The notes: generated by a model from the letters alone, not told the origin. A stretch of 64,000 bases of DNA from an uncultured Eubacteriales bacterium (GCA_900315315.1 OMYT01000025.1:1-64000); one strand, 5' to 3'; shown: positions 16,776 to 24,700, counted from the stretch's first letter. Made by a program: numbers and translations.

Positions 16776-17183
16776 ATGCCGAAAAACATGCTGAAGAGCT
16801 ACGGGCGCTTTGAACTGCTGGAACTGATCTACACCATGCGCAAGGAAAACCTTGAGCTGAAGGAACGGTGCGAAGCAGCGGAAAAGCAAGTCGTAGAGAT
16901 CAAAATGCAGACCGAAAAACAGCTGGACAATGCCCGCAGGGACTATGAGAACCGCATCGAAGAACTGCGCATGCAGGGCGCTGCGAAGGATCTGCAGATC
17001 CGCATGAAGAAGATCGAGGAACAGCTGCGCCTCATGCAGAAGCTGACCTCCGTCGACATCGACCTAAACGAGATGCCTACCGACGAAGAGATCGAACGCC
17101 TGGCCGCACAGGAAGAGGAAGAGCGCCGAGCCAAACTGGAAGCGGAAAAGGAAGAAGAAAAACAAGTCAACCTCAAGAAGTAA
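16776..17183 (+). CDS. Coiled-coil protein in the pilus-type operon
   Basis: A 135-residue, highly charged protein. It begins MPKNMLKSYGRFELLELIYT and is then one long heptad-type coiled coil (about 22-100), ending in a Glu/Lys-rich tail. No signal peptide or membrane segment, so it is cytoplasmic. I recall similar short coiled-coil proteins next to sortase genes in Clostridia, but I cannot name a family. GGAGG lies before ATG 16776, 30 bases after the solute-binding protein. It might organise the cytoplasmic tails of the neighbouring membrane proteins. Confidence 0.65.
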   Translation: MPKNMLKSYGRFELLELIYTMRKENLELKERCEAAEKQVVEIKMQTEKQLDNARRDYENRIEELRMQGAAKDLQIRMKKIEEQLRLMQKLTSVDIDLNEMPTDEEIERLAAQEEEERRAKLEAEKEEEKQVNLKK

Positions 17184-17238
17184 GACCACCAAAGAACTAC
17201 CTATATTATAGTAGAAGTAACAGCACAAGGAGAGACAC

Positions 17239-17838
17239 ATGGCCAGAAAGCCAAAGGACGCACAGGCGCTTCCGGAGTTAAACGAAATCGAATCTGAAAT
17301 GAGTCAGGTTCGGAGCAAAGGAAGATTCAGACAGTCCTTAAAAGGCACTTTCGGAACATTGCTGGTGGTGGTTGCAATTGCCGTCATCGTTGCTTTTATT
17401 CTCCTGCCGGTTCTGAAGATTACCAACGGCCATAACATGGAACCGGGACTCCAGCCGGGCGATATTGTTCTCCTGTATAAAACAAATAAAGCCGAAAAAG
17501 GTGATATATGCGCCTTCTACTTTAACAACAAACTGTTACTGCGCAGGGTCATTGCAAAGGAAGGGGACGTCGTTGATATCGATGAGCACGGGTATGTCAA
17601 GGTGAACGATGAAATCCTGGAGGAAAACAGCTATATCTCTGAACATACCTTGGGCCAGAGTGATATTGACTATCCATTCCATGTACCTACCGGCCAGATC
17701 TTCGTACTGGGAGACAACCGCGGTTATGCGCTGGACAGCCGTGCTACCAACTTCGGCTGCATTGCCCAGGACGAGATCTATGGGAAACCTCTGGCAAGAA
17801 TCTTCCCCTTCAACAGTCTGACCTGGTACGGGTTCTGA
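17239..17838 (+). CDS. Second signal peptidase I homologue, catalytic Ser and Lys both replaced
   Basis: A 199-residue S26-fold protein with one N-terminal membrane segment (about 38-57). The nucleophile motif reads NGHNMEPGLQPGDIV: Asn66 stands where Ser is required. The lysine motif reads LLRRVIAKEGD, with Arg102 in place of the general-base Lys. The remaining boxes are close to canonical (FVLGDNRGYALDSRATNFG). Thus it looks like an intact fold without the Ser-Lys dyad, as in streptococcal SipA. It directly precedes the pilin gene but is separated from it by a 560-base regulatory region. AAGGAG supports the start. Base composition is a little more AT-rich than the genes before it. Confidence 0.82.
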   Translation: MARKPKDAQALPELNEIESEMSQVRSKGRFRQSLKGTFGTLLVVVAIAVIVAFILLPVLKITNGHNMEPGLQPGDIVLLYKTNKAEKGDICAFYFNNKLLLRRVIAKEGDVVDIDEHGYVKVNDEILEENSYISEHTLGQSDIDYPFHVPTGQIFVLGDNRGYALDSRATNFGCIAQDEIYGKPLARIFPFNSLTWYGF

Positions 17839-17911
17839 AAAAACGAGATTTAACAGAATTTTAACAAAAAAAGTTTTGCCTCCGAAATCGGTTTCAAACG
17901 ACCAAAAAGGC

Positions 17912-18115
17912 CGGTTACATAAGAGTTATATAACCGAAGCAAAATCCCCCGAACCGTTGAAATATAAATATTTTCCCGGAAGACAGGAAAAGGACGGAAA
18001 AGGGAAAAGTTACACAAAACCGGTTGCATATCAGCAGCCGGTTATACTTTTCCAGGAACTGATCCGAAAAAAAAGTCGGCAAATGTCACTGAAAGTAACC
18101 GTCATGTAACGGTTA
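17912..18115. promoter_or_regulatory. Cluster of CGGTTA inverted repeats upstream of the pilin promoter
   Basis: CGGTTA at 17912-17917 faces TAACCG at 17931-17936. TAACCG at 18096-18101 faces CGGTTA at 18110-18115, which ends 15 bases before the -35 element. Between them lies a large hairpin: GGAAAAGT (18003-18010) with ACTTTTCC (18046-18053), enclosing AACCGG (18018) and CCGGTT (18038). The whole 17839-18130 stretch has no coding sequence. This fits binding sites of an unidentified regulator. Confidence 0.5.
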
Positions 18116-18130
18116 TAAAGGCTCAAAACG

Positions 18131-18159
18131 TTGACAAATAAGGAGATTGCCGATATAAT
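18131..18159 (+). promoter_or_regulatory. Perfect consensus sigma-A promoter of the pilin gene
   Basis: TTGACA (18131-18136), a 17-base spacer, and TATAAT (18154-18159): both hexamers and the spacing are ideal. Transcription should begin near 18166, giving a 236-nt untranslated leader. Confidence 0.92.
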
Positions 18160-18165
18160 TACATC

Positions 18166-18401
18166 GACGTGATAAGGGTGAGTATGGTTGTCACCCGGAA
18201 GCGAAAAACGAAACCCGGCTGGAAGCCGTACTACCGGTTCTCGCAGGACGATGTCTTGCTTAAGAACTTGGGAACATCGAAAGGAGGGCCACCGACAAGC
18301 TGAGAAAGCCGATCCGGAAACCCTATGGACTTCATCGAAGTCCGGTCCCCAAGTGATAGAGTTTACCCAACGACCCAAATATATGAAAAGGAGAAGGACA
18401 C
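18166..18401 (+). ncRNA. Structured 5' leader RNA of the pilin gene, family unknown
   Basis: Visible pairings: GGGTG with CACCC (about 18176-18196), CGGCT with AGCCG (about 18217-18230), CTTGGG (18267-18272) with CCCAAG (18348-18353), and GGACTT (18327-18332) with AAGTCC (18338-18343). CGATGT (18249-18254) can pair either with ACATCG at the very 5' end (18161-18166) or with ACATCG at 18274-18279, a switch-like choice. AAAGGAGAAGG precedes the ATG. It matches no riboswitch class that I can recall. Confidence 0.5.
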
Positions 18402-20000
18402 ATGAAAAAAATTATTGCTCTCGTACTTGCCTTGGCGATGGTCCTGATGGTTGGCGCTGCGTTTGCAGATATCACCATCACGAACACAAATTCTCGTATC
18501 AGCATTTCTGGGAAGACCTACAATGCCTATAAGCTTTTCGATTCTACTCATACTGGTACTGCTTATTCTTACACAATGAGCACTACCAGTCAGTTCTACA
18601 GTACTAATTTATTGGCTGCAGCTGATGCTGACAATAAGCCTACTTCTGGTATGGCTAAAGTTCTGTGGGATAACTTCACTTTTACGGCTGTTCCTGGCGA
18701 TACCACCAAAGTGAATGTTGCAGCTAAAAACTCCTTTGATGTTCGTCAATTTGCTAATGATATGCAGCAGTATCTGGCCTCAAAGACTGCTGACGCATCA
18801 GGAACTGTTGCTGAAGGCGCGGAAACAGTCACTTTGGATGCCGATGATAAGGGTTACTATCTTGTCACTGGCGGAGCAGATGCCACTTCTGGTGCTGATC
18901 CTACCGCACTTGTTTCTGCTGTTATCGTGACAAATGAAGATCCCGATCCGTCTATCCAGCCCAAGGCTGATGCTCCTACTTTGGACAAGAAGATCACAGG
19001 TGTTGCTGAAGGCGATACTGTTATTGATGGTGCTGTCCTGGATACTGCTGGTGTTGCTGCTGTTGCCAAGGTTGGTTCGACTGTATCATTTGAACTGGAT
19101 GCTGTTGTTCCGGACACGACTGGATACGATAGGTACACCTATACATTCCATGATACCATGAGTTCCGGCTTGACATTTGTTCCCGGTTCTTACAAAATCA
19201 AGTTTGGTAGCAATGATGCTACTACCATCACTCCTACTGTAGATGGCCAGAGTTTCTCATATACAGTATCTCTGGAAACACTGAGAACCTATGATGTAGG
19301 GACTCCGATTGTTCTTACCTATAAGGCTACTGTTAATAGCGATGCTTTGACTTACGACAAGGAAAACAACACGGCTAACCTTGAGTATTCCAACAATCCA
19401 TATAATAACACAACTGAACATACTCCGGATGATAAGGTCTATGTGATTGACATCAATCTGGATGTTAACAAGATTAACAGTGGTAAAACGCCTCTGGCGC
19501 TTGCTTCCTTCAAACTCTACCGCAACACAAATGAGTACTACAAGTGGGATTCCACGAACAATGTTGTAACTTGGGGTGCTGACACTGAAGAATCTCCTGC
19601 CGATGTGTTCACCACAGATGCCACAGGCCATTTGACTCAGCAGATTCGTGGTCTCGATAAGGGAACATACTATCTGGTTGAAACTGTAGCACCTGAAGGT
19701 TACAACCTGCTGCCTGATCCGATTACAGTTACGATTTCTGTAAGTGAAGCTAATAACCAGGTTACTTATAGTGCTACCTTTGGCAGTGATGCAGCTTCCA
19801 TGACCAATGGTGTCGTTGATCTGACCACTGCAACCACTAATAACAAGCAGCCTGTTGCTACCGGTACTGTTTTGAACCAGTCAGGTACTGTCCTGCCCAG
19901 CACCGGCGGCATCGGCACCACGATCTTCTACATCCTCGGCGGTCTGCTTGTGATCGGCGCGGCTGTGATCCTGGTTGCCCGTCGTAAGGCTCAGAACTAA
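18402..20000 (+). CDS. LPSTG-anchored fimbrial major pilin
   Basis: A 532-residue surface protein: signal peptide (1-23, ending AAFA), an N-terminal pilin domain (about 25-190), a D2-type isopeptide-forming fimbrial domain beginning TLDKKITGV (about 195-340), and a Cna_B domain with FKLYRNTNEYYKWD and the closing YYLVETVAPEGYN (about 365-470). The sorting signal is LPSTG (498-502), a hydrophobic helix and an RRKAQN tail. The Lys, Asn and Glu positions for intramolecular isopeptide bonds appear kept. Its codons are strikingly richer in A/T at third positions than all neighbours, except for the last ~100 bases, which return to GC-rich style. This suggests transfer, exchange of the variable part, or strong expression bias. 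Sortase with an intact active site is not in this window. Confidence 0.93.
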   Translation: MKKIIALVLALAMVLMVGAAFADITITNTNSRISISGKTYNAYKLFDSTHTGTAYSYTMSTTSQFYSTNLLAAADADNKPTSGMAKVLWDNFTFTAVPGDTTKVNVAAKNSFDVRQFANDMQQYLASKTADASGTVAEGAETVTLDADDKGYYLVTGGADATSGADPTALVSAVIVTNEDPDPSIQPKADAPTLDKKITGVAEGDTVIDGAVLDTAGVAAVAKVGSTVSFELDAVVPDTTGYDRYTYTFHDTMSSGLTFVPGSYKIKFGSNDATTITPTVDGQSFSYTVSLETLRTYDVGTPIVLTYKATVNSDALTYDKENNTANLEYSNNPYNNTTEHTPDDKVYVIDINLDVNKINSGKTPLALASFKLYRNTNEYYKWDSTNNVVTWGADTEESPADVFTTDATGHLTQQIRGLDKGTYYLVETVAPEGYNLLPDPITVTISVSEANNQVTYSATFGSDAASMTNGVVDLTTATTNNKQPVATGTVLNQSGTVLPSTGGIGTTIFYILGGLLVIGAAVILVARRKAQN

Positions 20001-20036
20001 TCCACATACGGATTAAGCTGAATAGGTAAACCAAAC

Positions 20037-20070
20037 GTCCCGGTCCTCTTCACAGGGGATCGGGATTTTT
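20037..20070 (+). terminator. Rho-independent terminator after the pilin gene
   Basis: TCCCGGTCC and GGGATCGGGA-type arms with an eight-base loop, followed by TTTTT. Confidence 0.8.
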
Positions 20071-20176
20071 CTATGCTCAGAATCGGGCAAAGGGAAACAT
20101 ATTCCCGGCGGCGAATTACAGAACATTGGAAGACATATGATAAATGATGTGGAAGAGACAAAAGGAAAGACAGATC

Positions 20177-20836
20177 ATGAACAGACTGCCTCAAAACATT
20201 ACCGCATTCATCTTCGATCTGGATGGCGTGTTTTTTGACTCAGAACGGGCTGTGTTCAACGAGTGGAAACTGATCGCAGAAAAGTACGGGTTCCCGAACC
20301 TGGAAGAACCGTATGCAAAATGCATCGGGGTGAACGCGGGTACCTGCAGACAGATTTTCCTGGATTATTACGGCGCGGATTTCCCGTATGACGCATACTG
20401 CGAAGAGCGGCGCCGGAATTTCCGTGAGAAATACAGTCACGGAAGGCTGCCGCTGAAGCCGGGAGTGATTGAGCTGCTGGAAAGCCTGAAGCAGAAAGGA
20501 CTTCTGACAGGGAGTGCCTCCTCGACCCGCACAGAGACAGTTCGGGAGGAAATCCGGGACGCGGGGCTGCTGGAATATTTCGATGTAATTATCGGCGGGG
20601 ATCAGGTGGAACGGAGCAAGCCCGCACCGGATATTTTCCTGAAAGCCGCTGAGAAGCTGGACGTTTTGCCGGGGGACTGCTGTGTGATCGAGGATTCCTA
20701 TAACGGGATCCTGGCAGCATCCGCTGCAGGCATGTTTCCCGTGATGGTTCCGGACCTGCTTCCTTCGAACGATGAAATGAGGGGGAAGGCGGGACTGATC
20801 GCCGACAGTCTGGTTGAAATCAGGAGGCTTTTCTGA
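20177..20836 (+). CDS. HAD-superfamily phosphatase (beta-phosphoglucomutase-like)
   Basis: A 219-residue haloacid-dehalogenase hydrolase. Motif I is FDLDG with nucleophile Asp14 and acid/base Asp16, motif II is TGSASSTR, the motif III lysine lies in the KPAPDIF segment, and motif IV is CCVIEDSYNGI. The helical cap after motif I marks subclass I, the group with phosphoglycolate phosphatase and beta-phosphoglucomutase. The substrate cannot be read. ATG 20177 has GGAAAG seven bases upstream and begins right before motif I; an in-frame ATG at 20144 lacks this. The last 17 bases overlap the 3' end of a convergent phage-type gene. Confidence 0.85.
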   Translation: MNRLPQNITAFIFDLDGVFFDSERAVFNEWKLIAEKYGFPNLEEPYAKCIGVNAGTCRQIFLDYYGADFPYDAYCEERRRNFREKYSHGRLPLKPGVIELLESLKQKGLLTGSASSTRTETVREEIRDAGLLEYFDVIIGGDQVERSKPAPDIFLKAAEKLDVLPGDCCVIEDSYNGILAASAAGMFPVMVPDLLPSNDEMRGKAGLIADSLVEIRRLF

Positions 20837-21278
20837 GCCAGGGAAGTTCTTCAAAGATATTGACCGGGTTATCCGGCAGAGTGCACAACGATAAGGCTTT
20901 TTTATGCCAATTGAAAACGGAAGCCCGACAGCTTTTTGTGCTGCCGATAATCTCATCCCAGGACATATGATACAGATAACGCTGGGTCATCTGCATATAG
21001 GCATACGGATCCAGAACACTGAACATAACCTGGATTTCATCCGTGAGCCTGCGCAAAATCGCTTTTTCCGAAGCGATTTTTTCTTTTACTCCGGCAATGT
21101 ATTCCAGATTCGCAACAAACGGCGCGTCTCCTGTGGGAGAGAACTGCACATGATCCGGAGTCAGTTGAGGCGTGTGCGGATCAGAGACTACCGGACACAG
21201 AAAATTGAGAGATTCCTCATCTTTCTGAATCCTGTCACAAAGCAGTTTGTGCTGATCAAGATATTCCTTTACAGTCAT
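20820..21278 (-). CDS. Phage DUF1492-like protein
   Basis: A 152-residue protein with an N-terminal coiled-coil start (MTVKEYLDQHKLLCDRIQKD) and a C-terminal sigma-like helix-turn-helix: RYLYHMSWDEIIGSTKSCRA, then VFNWHKKAL. This is the pattern of DUF1492/ArpU-like phage proteins that control late transcription or packaging genes. GGAGGA eight bases upstream marks the start. Its stop codon lies inside the 3' end of the HAD gene, which places the islet boundary there. It runs in tandem with the XRE gene at 21294. Confidence 0.65.
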   Translation of the reverse strand: MTVKEYLDQHKLLCDRIQKDEESLNFLCPVVSDPHTPQLTPDHVQFSPTGDAPFVANLEYIAGVKEKIASEKAILRRLTDEIQVMFSVLDPYAYMQMTQRYLYHMSWDEIIGSTKSCRASVFNWHKKALSLCTLPDNPVNIFEELPWLRKAS

Positions 21279-21293
21279 TATGATTCCTCCTCG

Positions 21294-22052
21294 TTATTTC
21301 CGGCGGGTATTCATATAGGCATCAATGGCGCTGACGGCGTACTGATCCAGCTTTGTCCGCTGGACTGACTCCGAAACGATCCTGCACAGCGTTGAGAGCG
21401 CATGATCCAGGACACCGGCATGCCGATTATCTGTGCTGCAGAGGGCAGAGAGCGCTTTGGCCCTTGTGTTATAAAGGAACAATTCGATTTCCTCCTCTGA
21501 ATCCGGCTGCTGATCAGCCTGGGGCGGAGAGACCCTGATCAGCATCACCAGTGTATCTTCTGAGAGGGGCGCGCGATACGCGGCGCGGGGCTGAAGATCG
21601 TAAGCCATGGGATGAAAAGGAGAGAGATAGATCTCCTTATAAATCCCCTGTTCCATGAGCCTTGGATCGAATGACAGCAGCGGGTGATCCGACAAACCGG
21701 CGGCAGAATCCGCCTCTACAGGGGAAGGAAGACATTCCGGGTCATGTTTCCAGACGACTTTTTCCGACAGTGAATCCAGACTCAGGCGGGAAACAAAGAG
21801 ATGAAGATAGATCTCAATATCCGTCGCGGCATGATAGTCAAAGAACAAAAGTGAATCCACTGATGTTTCCAACAGGGATGCGGCACGAACCAGAAAGTCC
21901 GCTCCGGGAAGGGAATTGTTTTTATCCTTACGGAGACGGGCCAGATAACCGACGCTGACGCCGCATGAGGTTTCCAGATCACAGATCCGGATGCCTTTTT
22001 TCTTTGCGAGAATGTACAGATTATTAATACAGAGATCCCTGTCAGCCTTCAT
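21294..22052 (-). CDS. XRE-type HTH protein of the phage islet
   Basis: A 252-residue protein. Residues about 8-60 form a Cro/CI-type HTH (LAKKKGIRICDLETSCGVSV, then GYLARLRKDKN). The rest is acidic and unfamiliar; no S24 peptidase or metallopeptidase motif is visible. AAAGGAGG nine bases before the ATG supports the start. A promoter reading toward it lies at 22119-22091, inside the divergent region shared with the terminase genes, so it probably represses or balances the two directions. Confidence 0.7.
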   Translation of the reverse strand: MKADRDLCINNLYILAKKKGIRICDLETSCGVSVGYLARLRKDKNNSLPGADFLVRAASLLETSVDSLLFFDYHAATDIEIYLHLFVSRLSLDSLSEKVVWKHDPECLPSPVEADSAAGLSDHPLLSFDPRLMEQGIYKEIYLSPFHPMAYDLQPRAAYRAPLSEDTLVMLIRVSPPQADQQPDSEEEIELFLYNTRAKALSALCSTDNRHAGVLDHALSTLCRIVSESVQRTKLDQYAVSAIDAYMNTRRK

Positions 22053-22090
22053 GACTTAAGTCCTCCTTTGATGATGATAGTGCATAGTAT

Positions 22091-22119
22091 ATGATACACT
22101 AAAGGAATGATATCGTCAA
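22091..22119 (-). promoter_or_regulatory. Promoter of the XRE gene with flanking palindromes
   Basis: Read on the minus strand: TTGACG (22119-22114), 17 bases, TATCAT (22096-22091). The small palindrome GTAT-ATG-ATAC overlaps the -10 element, and GATAC/GTATC half-sites recur near 22195-22208, upstream of the terminase genes; they may be operators of the XRE protein. Confidence 0.55.
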
Positions 22120-22254
22120 TATATGAAATTTAAAATTGATGAAAACGATGAGTAGTAGACTAAAACAGACTTCAATGGACTTTAACATACATATATCATG
22201 CGGTATCATTAAGCTGCAAAATGTGGGGGAGATCCCCGAAAGGAGTTAAAAACC

Positions 22255-22641
22255 ATGCCGAGAGCACAAGATACCAAAGCACTCAATAACAAGATCCGGA
22301 AGCTGGCTCCGGACGCCATCGAGGCCATGGGCGAAATGCTGAGAGATCCGAACACGCCCGCCCCGACCAAAGCCCAGGTCATCGGCTTTATATTGGAAAG
22401 AACCCTGGGGAAACCGGACACGACGATCCACCTGATGACGGAGGGCGTTTCCATGAAGGATTCCGAAAACCGGCTGATTGCCATTGCTGAGGAGATCCGT
22501 GAGGAAACCATGGACGAGGACAACAGCATTCCGGAAAGCGACGACGGAGATGAGGATCCGGAGGAGGATGAAAATGAGGAAGACTACGCGGACTGCGACG
22601 ATGAAGAAGAAGGCAGCGAATACGACGAGATCCCGGAATAA
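22255..22641 (+). CDS. Terminase small-subunit-like protein
   Basis: A 128-residue protein. The first 60 residues form a helical domain (NNKIRKLAPDAIEAMGEMLR with a following LERTLGKPD) like those of phage terminase small subunits, which recognise the packaging site. The last 45 residues are nearly all Asp and Glu. The RBS and start of the large-subunit gene are embedded in the DNA that encodes this acidic tail, so the two genes overlap by 68 bases. AAAGGAG nine bases upstream supports ATG 22255. Confidence 0.65.
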   Translation: MPRAQDTKALNNKIRKLAPDAIEAMGEMLRDPNTPAPTKAQVIGFILERTLGKPDTTIHLMTEGVSMKDSENRLIAIAEEIREETMDEDNSIPESDDGDEDPEEDENEEDYADCDDEEEGSEYDEIPE

Positions 22642-23929
22642 GAGCCGGAAGGAGGCCCTGAAGCTCGCTGTAAAGGACCTGCTGAAGCATCCGGAAAAGA
22701 TCGGGATCCGGGTCGGTTTCAAGGATATGACGCGGCTGCACGGGAAATGGATCCGGGAGATCGTTTTCGGCAAGACGGACTATACGCTGCAAGCCCACCG
22801 GGGCAGCTACAAATCTTCCAGCCTGGCAGTCGGCATCGCGCTGATCATGGTTCTTGATCCAACGCACAATATCATCTTCCTTCGGAAAGCGGACAACGAT
22901 GTGGCGGAAATGCTGCGGATGGTCGTCAAGATCCTCCGCAGCCAGATTATGAACGATATCAGCAACGTGATGAACAGCGTGCCGATCGAGATTGTGAGTG
23001 AAAGCATGGATCAGGTTTCCACAAATCTGTATAAGACGGCGATGGGCGCTCCGCAGTTGCTGGGACTCGGTATCAAAAGCTCGATCACGGGAAAGCATGC
23101 TCATTACGTGATTACCGATGATATCTGCAACATTCAGGATTATCAGTCCGCAGCAGAACGGGATCATACCAAGCTTCAGTACGATGAGCTTCAGAACATC
23201 CGGAACAGGGGAGGCCGGATCATCAATCTGGGAACGCCGTGGCATAAGAAGGATGTTTTCCGGAAAATGCCCAACATCCACAAGTACGACTGCTATACCA
23301 CCGGACTGATCAGTCCGGCGGAACTGGCAAAGCTCCGGAAATCCATGGATCCCAGGCTGTTTGCTGCCAACTATGAGCTGAAACTGATTGCTGCCTCTGA
23401 ACTGGTGTTTACGGAGCCGCCGCAGTTTGTCGACATGCCGGAAGAGGATGCTTACTGGCTTATAAACGGTGGTGACGCTCACATTGACGCAGCGTTCGGG
23501 GGGCAGGATTATACTGCGCTGACGATCGGAAAGATGGACAGGGAAACAGGGATAATCTACCTGTACGGAAAGCTGTGGCATAAAGGCGTCGACAGATTGC
23601 TGCCGCAGATTGTGGAGAAGCTAAAATATTTCAAATGCTGGCGAACTGTATGCGAGAGCAACGCTGACAGAGGATTTCTGAAGCAGAGATTGTTTGAAGC
23701 AGGCGTTTTTGCAGAAACATATCACGAGACCCAGAATAAGAAGATCAAGATTCTGACCCATCTGAGACGAAGCTGGCCCAATATCAGGTTTATTCCCGGA
23801 ACTGATCCGGCGTATATCCGGCAGATCGTGGAATATACCGAATTTGCCGAGCATGACGACGCACCGGACTCGGCAGCGACTATGTGCAGGTTTTTCAATA
23901 CATTCCACTGGGAAGCCAGACGCGGCTAA
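22574..23929 (+). CDS. Phage terminase large subunit
   Basis: A 451-residue TerL of usual length. After a Lys/Arg-rich start, the ATPase half has a variant Walker A (AHRGSYKSSSL) and Walker B with catalytic acid (HYVITDDICNIQD). The C-terminal RuvC-like nuclease begins GGDAHIDAAFGGQDYTALTI, where Asp residues would bind metal, followed by the HETQNKKIKIL region. It cuts and pumps phage DNA into proheads. ATG 22574 is preferred because GGAGGAGG lies seven bases before it; the frame is open upstream to 22478, but those starts have no site. No portal, capsid or tail gene follows, so packaging cannot be completed from this islet alone. Confidence 0.85.
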   Translation: MRKTTRTATMKKKAANTTRSRNKSRKEALKLAVKDLLKHPEKIGIRVGFKDMTRLHGKWIREIVFGKTDYTLQAHRGSYKSSSLAVGIALIMVLDPTHNIIFLRKADNDVAEMLRMVVKILRSQIMNDISNVMNSVPIEIVSESMDQVSTNLYKTAMGAPQLLGLGIKSSITGKHAHYVITDDICNIQDYQSAAERDHTKLQYDELQNIRNRGGRIINLGTPWHKKDVFRKMPNIHKYDCYTTGLISPAELAKLRKSMDPRLFAANYELKLIAASELVFTEPPQFVDMPEEDAYWLINGGDAHIDAAFGGQDYTALTIGKMDRETGIIYLYGKLWHKGVDRLLPQIVEKLKYFKCWRTVCESNADRGFLKQRLFEAGVFAETYHETQNKKIKILTHLRRSWPNIRFIPGTDPAYIRQIVEYTEFAEHDDAPDSAATMCRFFNTFHWEARRG

Positions 23930-23943
23930 GGGGGAAGAATCCA

Positions 23944-24522
23944 ATGTACGAAAACGAACCGGTACTGATTCCGGACGTTCCGGGAAAGATTTGTTTCAAA
24001 AACAAGAAGGGCAGCGAGTATGTTCAATATGAAACCGGCAGGAAGTACGATCCGGTCCGGAAATACAACGTGCCTGAAAGAAAGATCATCGGGATCCGGA
24101 TCCCTTCGCTGCCGGAAATGATGCTGCCCAATGAGAACTATTACCAATACTTTGAAGGAGATGAGCACATGAACGAGGAACAGAAGACGGCTGCTAAGCA
24201 TTACTCGGGCGACAGGAAGCGGTTCATCATGCTGCGGGAACTGTTTGACCAGATGTATTATGAATTCCAGCTTCAGAGCAGAAGAAAGCCGGATGATCCG
24301 GTGAATGGCTACAAGGCCGTAAAGATCAACAGCATCCTGGAACCCCTGCGGGAGATCATGGGTGATGAAGAATATGCTGCTTACCTGGATCTTGTGGATG
24401 TTTCGACGGAAACAGAGCAGGAAGAGGCGGAAACATTGAGCGGAAAATCGTACAGTGATGTTGCGCTTATGCTTACACAGTACAAAGGTGCGATCAAACG
24501 GTTCAACAATGAGCGGATGTAG
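23944..24522 (+). CDS. Hypothetical protein downstream of terL
   Basis: A 192-residue soluble protein I do not recognise. The first half is rich in Pro, Lys and Tyr; the second is helical and acidic (MLRELFDQMYYEFQLQSRRK and onward). GGGGGAAG precedes ATG 23944, 15 bases after terL, so it is probably co-transcribed. By position it could be a packaging accessory protein, but nothing in the sequence shows this. Confidence 0.6.
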   Translation: MYENEPVLIPDVPGKICFKNKKGSEYVQYETGRKYDPVRKYNVPERKIIGIRIPSLPEMMLPNENYYQYFEGDEHMNEEQKTAAKHYSGDRKRFIMLRELFDQMYYEFQLQSRRKPDDPVNGYKAVKINSILEPLREIMGDEEYAAYLDLVDVSTETEQEEAETLSGKSYSDVALMLTQYKGAIKRFNNERM

Positions 24523-24533
24523 AGGTCAGCGAC

Positions 24534-24614
24534 CGGTTCCACTCAAATTCGGTTCCACTCAAACGGCAGAGCGGAATTCGGCAAAACCAACAAACAAATG
24601 CTGCTTTTGCCGAA
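24534..24614 (+). repeat. Direct repeat and inverted repeat at the right edge of the phage islet
   Basis: The 14-base unit CGGTTCCACTCAAA occurs at 24534-24547 and 24550-24563. It is followed by 10-base inverted arms TTCGGCAAAA (24577-24586) and TTTTGCCGAA (24605-24614). No coding sequence lies between 24523 and 24760. These may mark an attachment or junction site. Confidence 0.5.
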
Positions 24615-24671
24615 AGATGATGCAGATATAGCTGAAAAAGGTTTTTTTCATTGAACCGGGGAAATATATTA

Positions 24672-24700
24672 TTGCTCTGACGGCCTGATCGGGTTATGAT
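24672..24700 (+). promoter_or_regulatory. Probable promoter of sfsA
   Basis: TTGCTC (24672-24677), 17 bases, TATGAT (24695-24700), 60 bases before the sfsA start. Confidence 0.5.

Noticed and set aside
15177-16889. Long minus-strand frame opposite the solute-binding protein gene
   Set aside because: Composition is that of a mirror of GC-rich codons; the plus strand has an RBS, signal peptide and family motifs. The same holds for long antisense frames opposite infB, glgP, glgB and GH31.
18166-18401. c-di-GMP-I, SAM-I or cobalamin riboswitch in the pilin leader
   Set aside because: Short matches such as GAAACCCGGC occur, but the conserved cores of these classes are not present in order.
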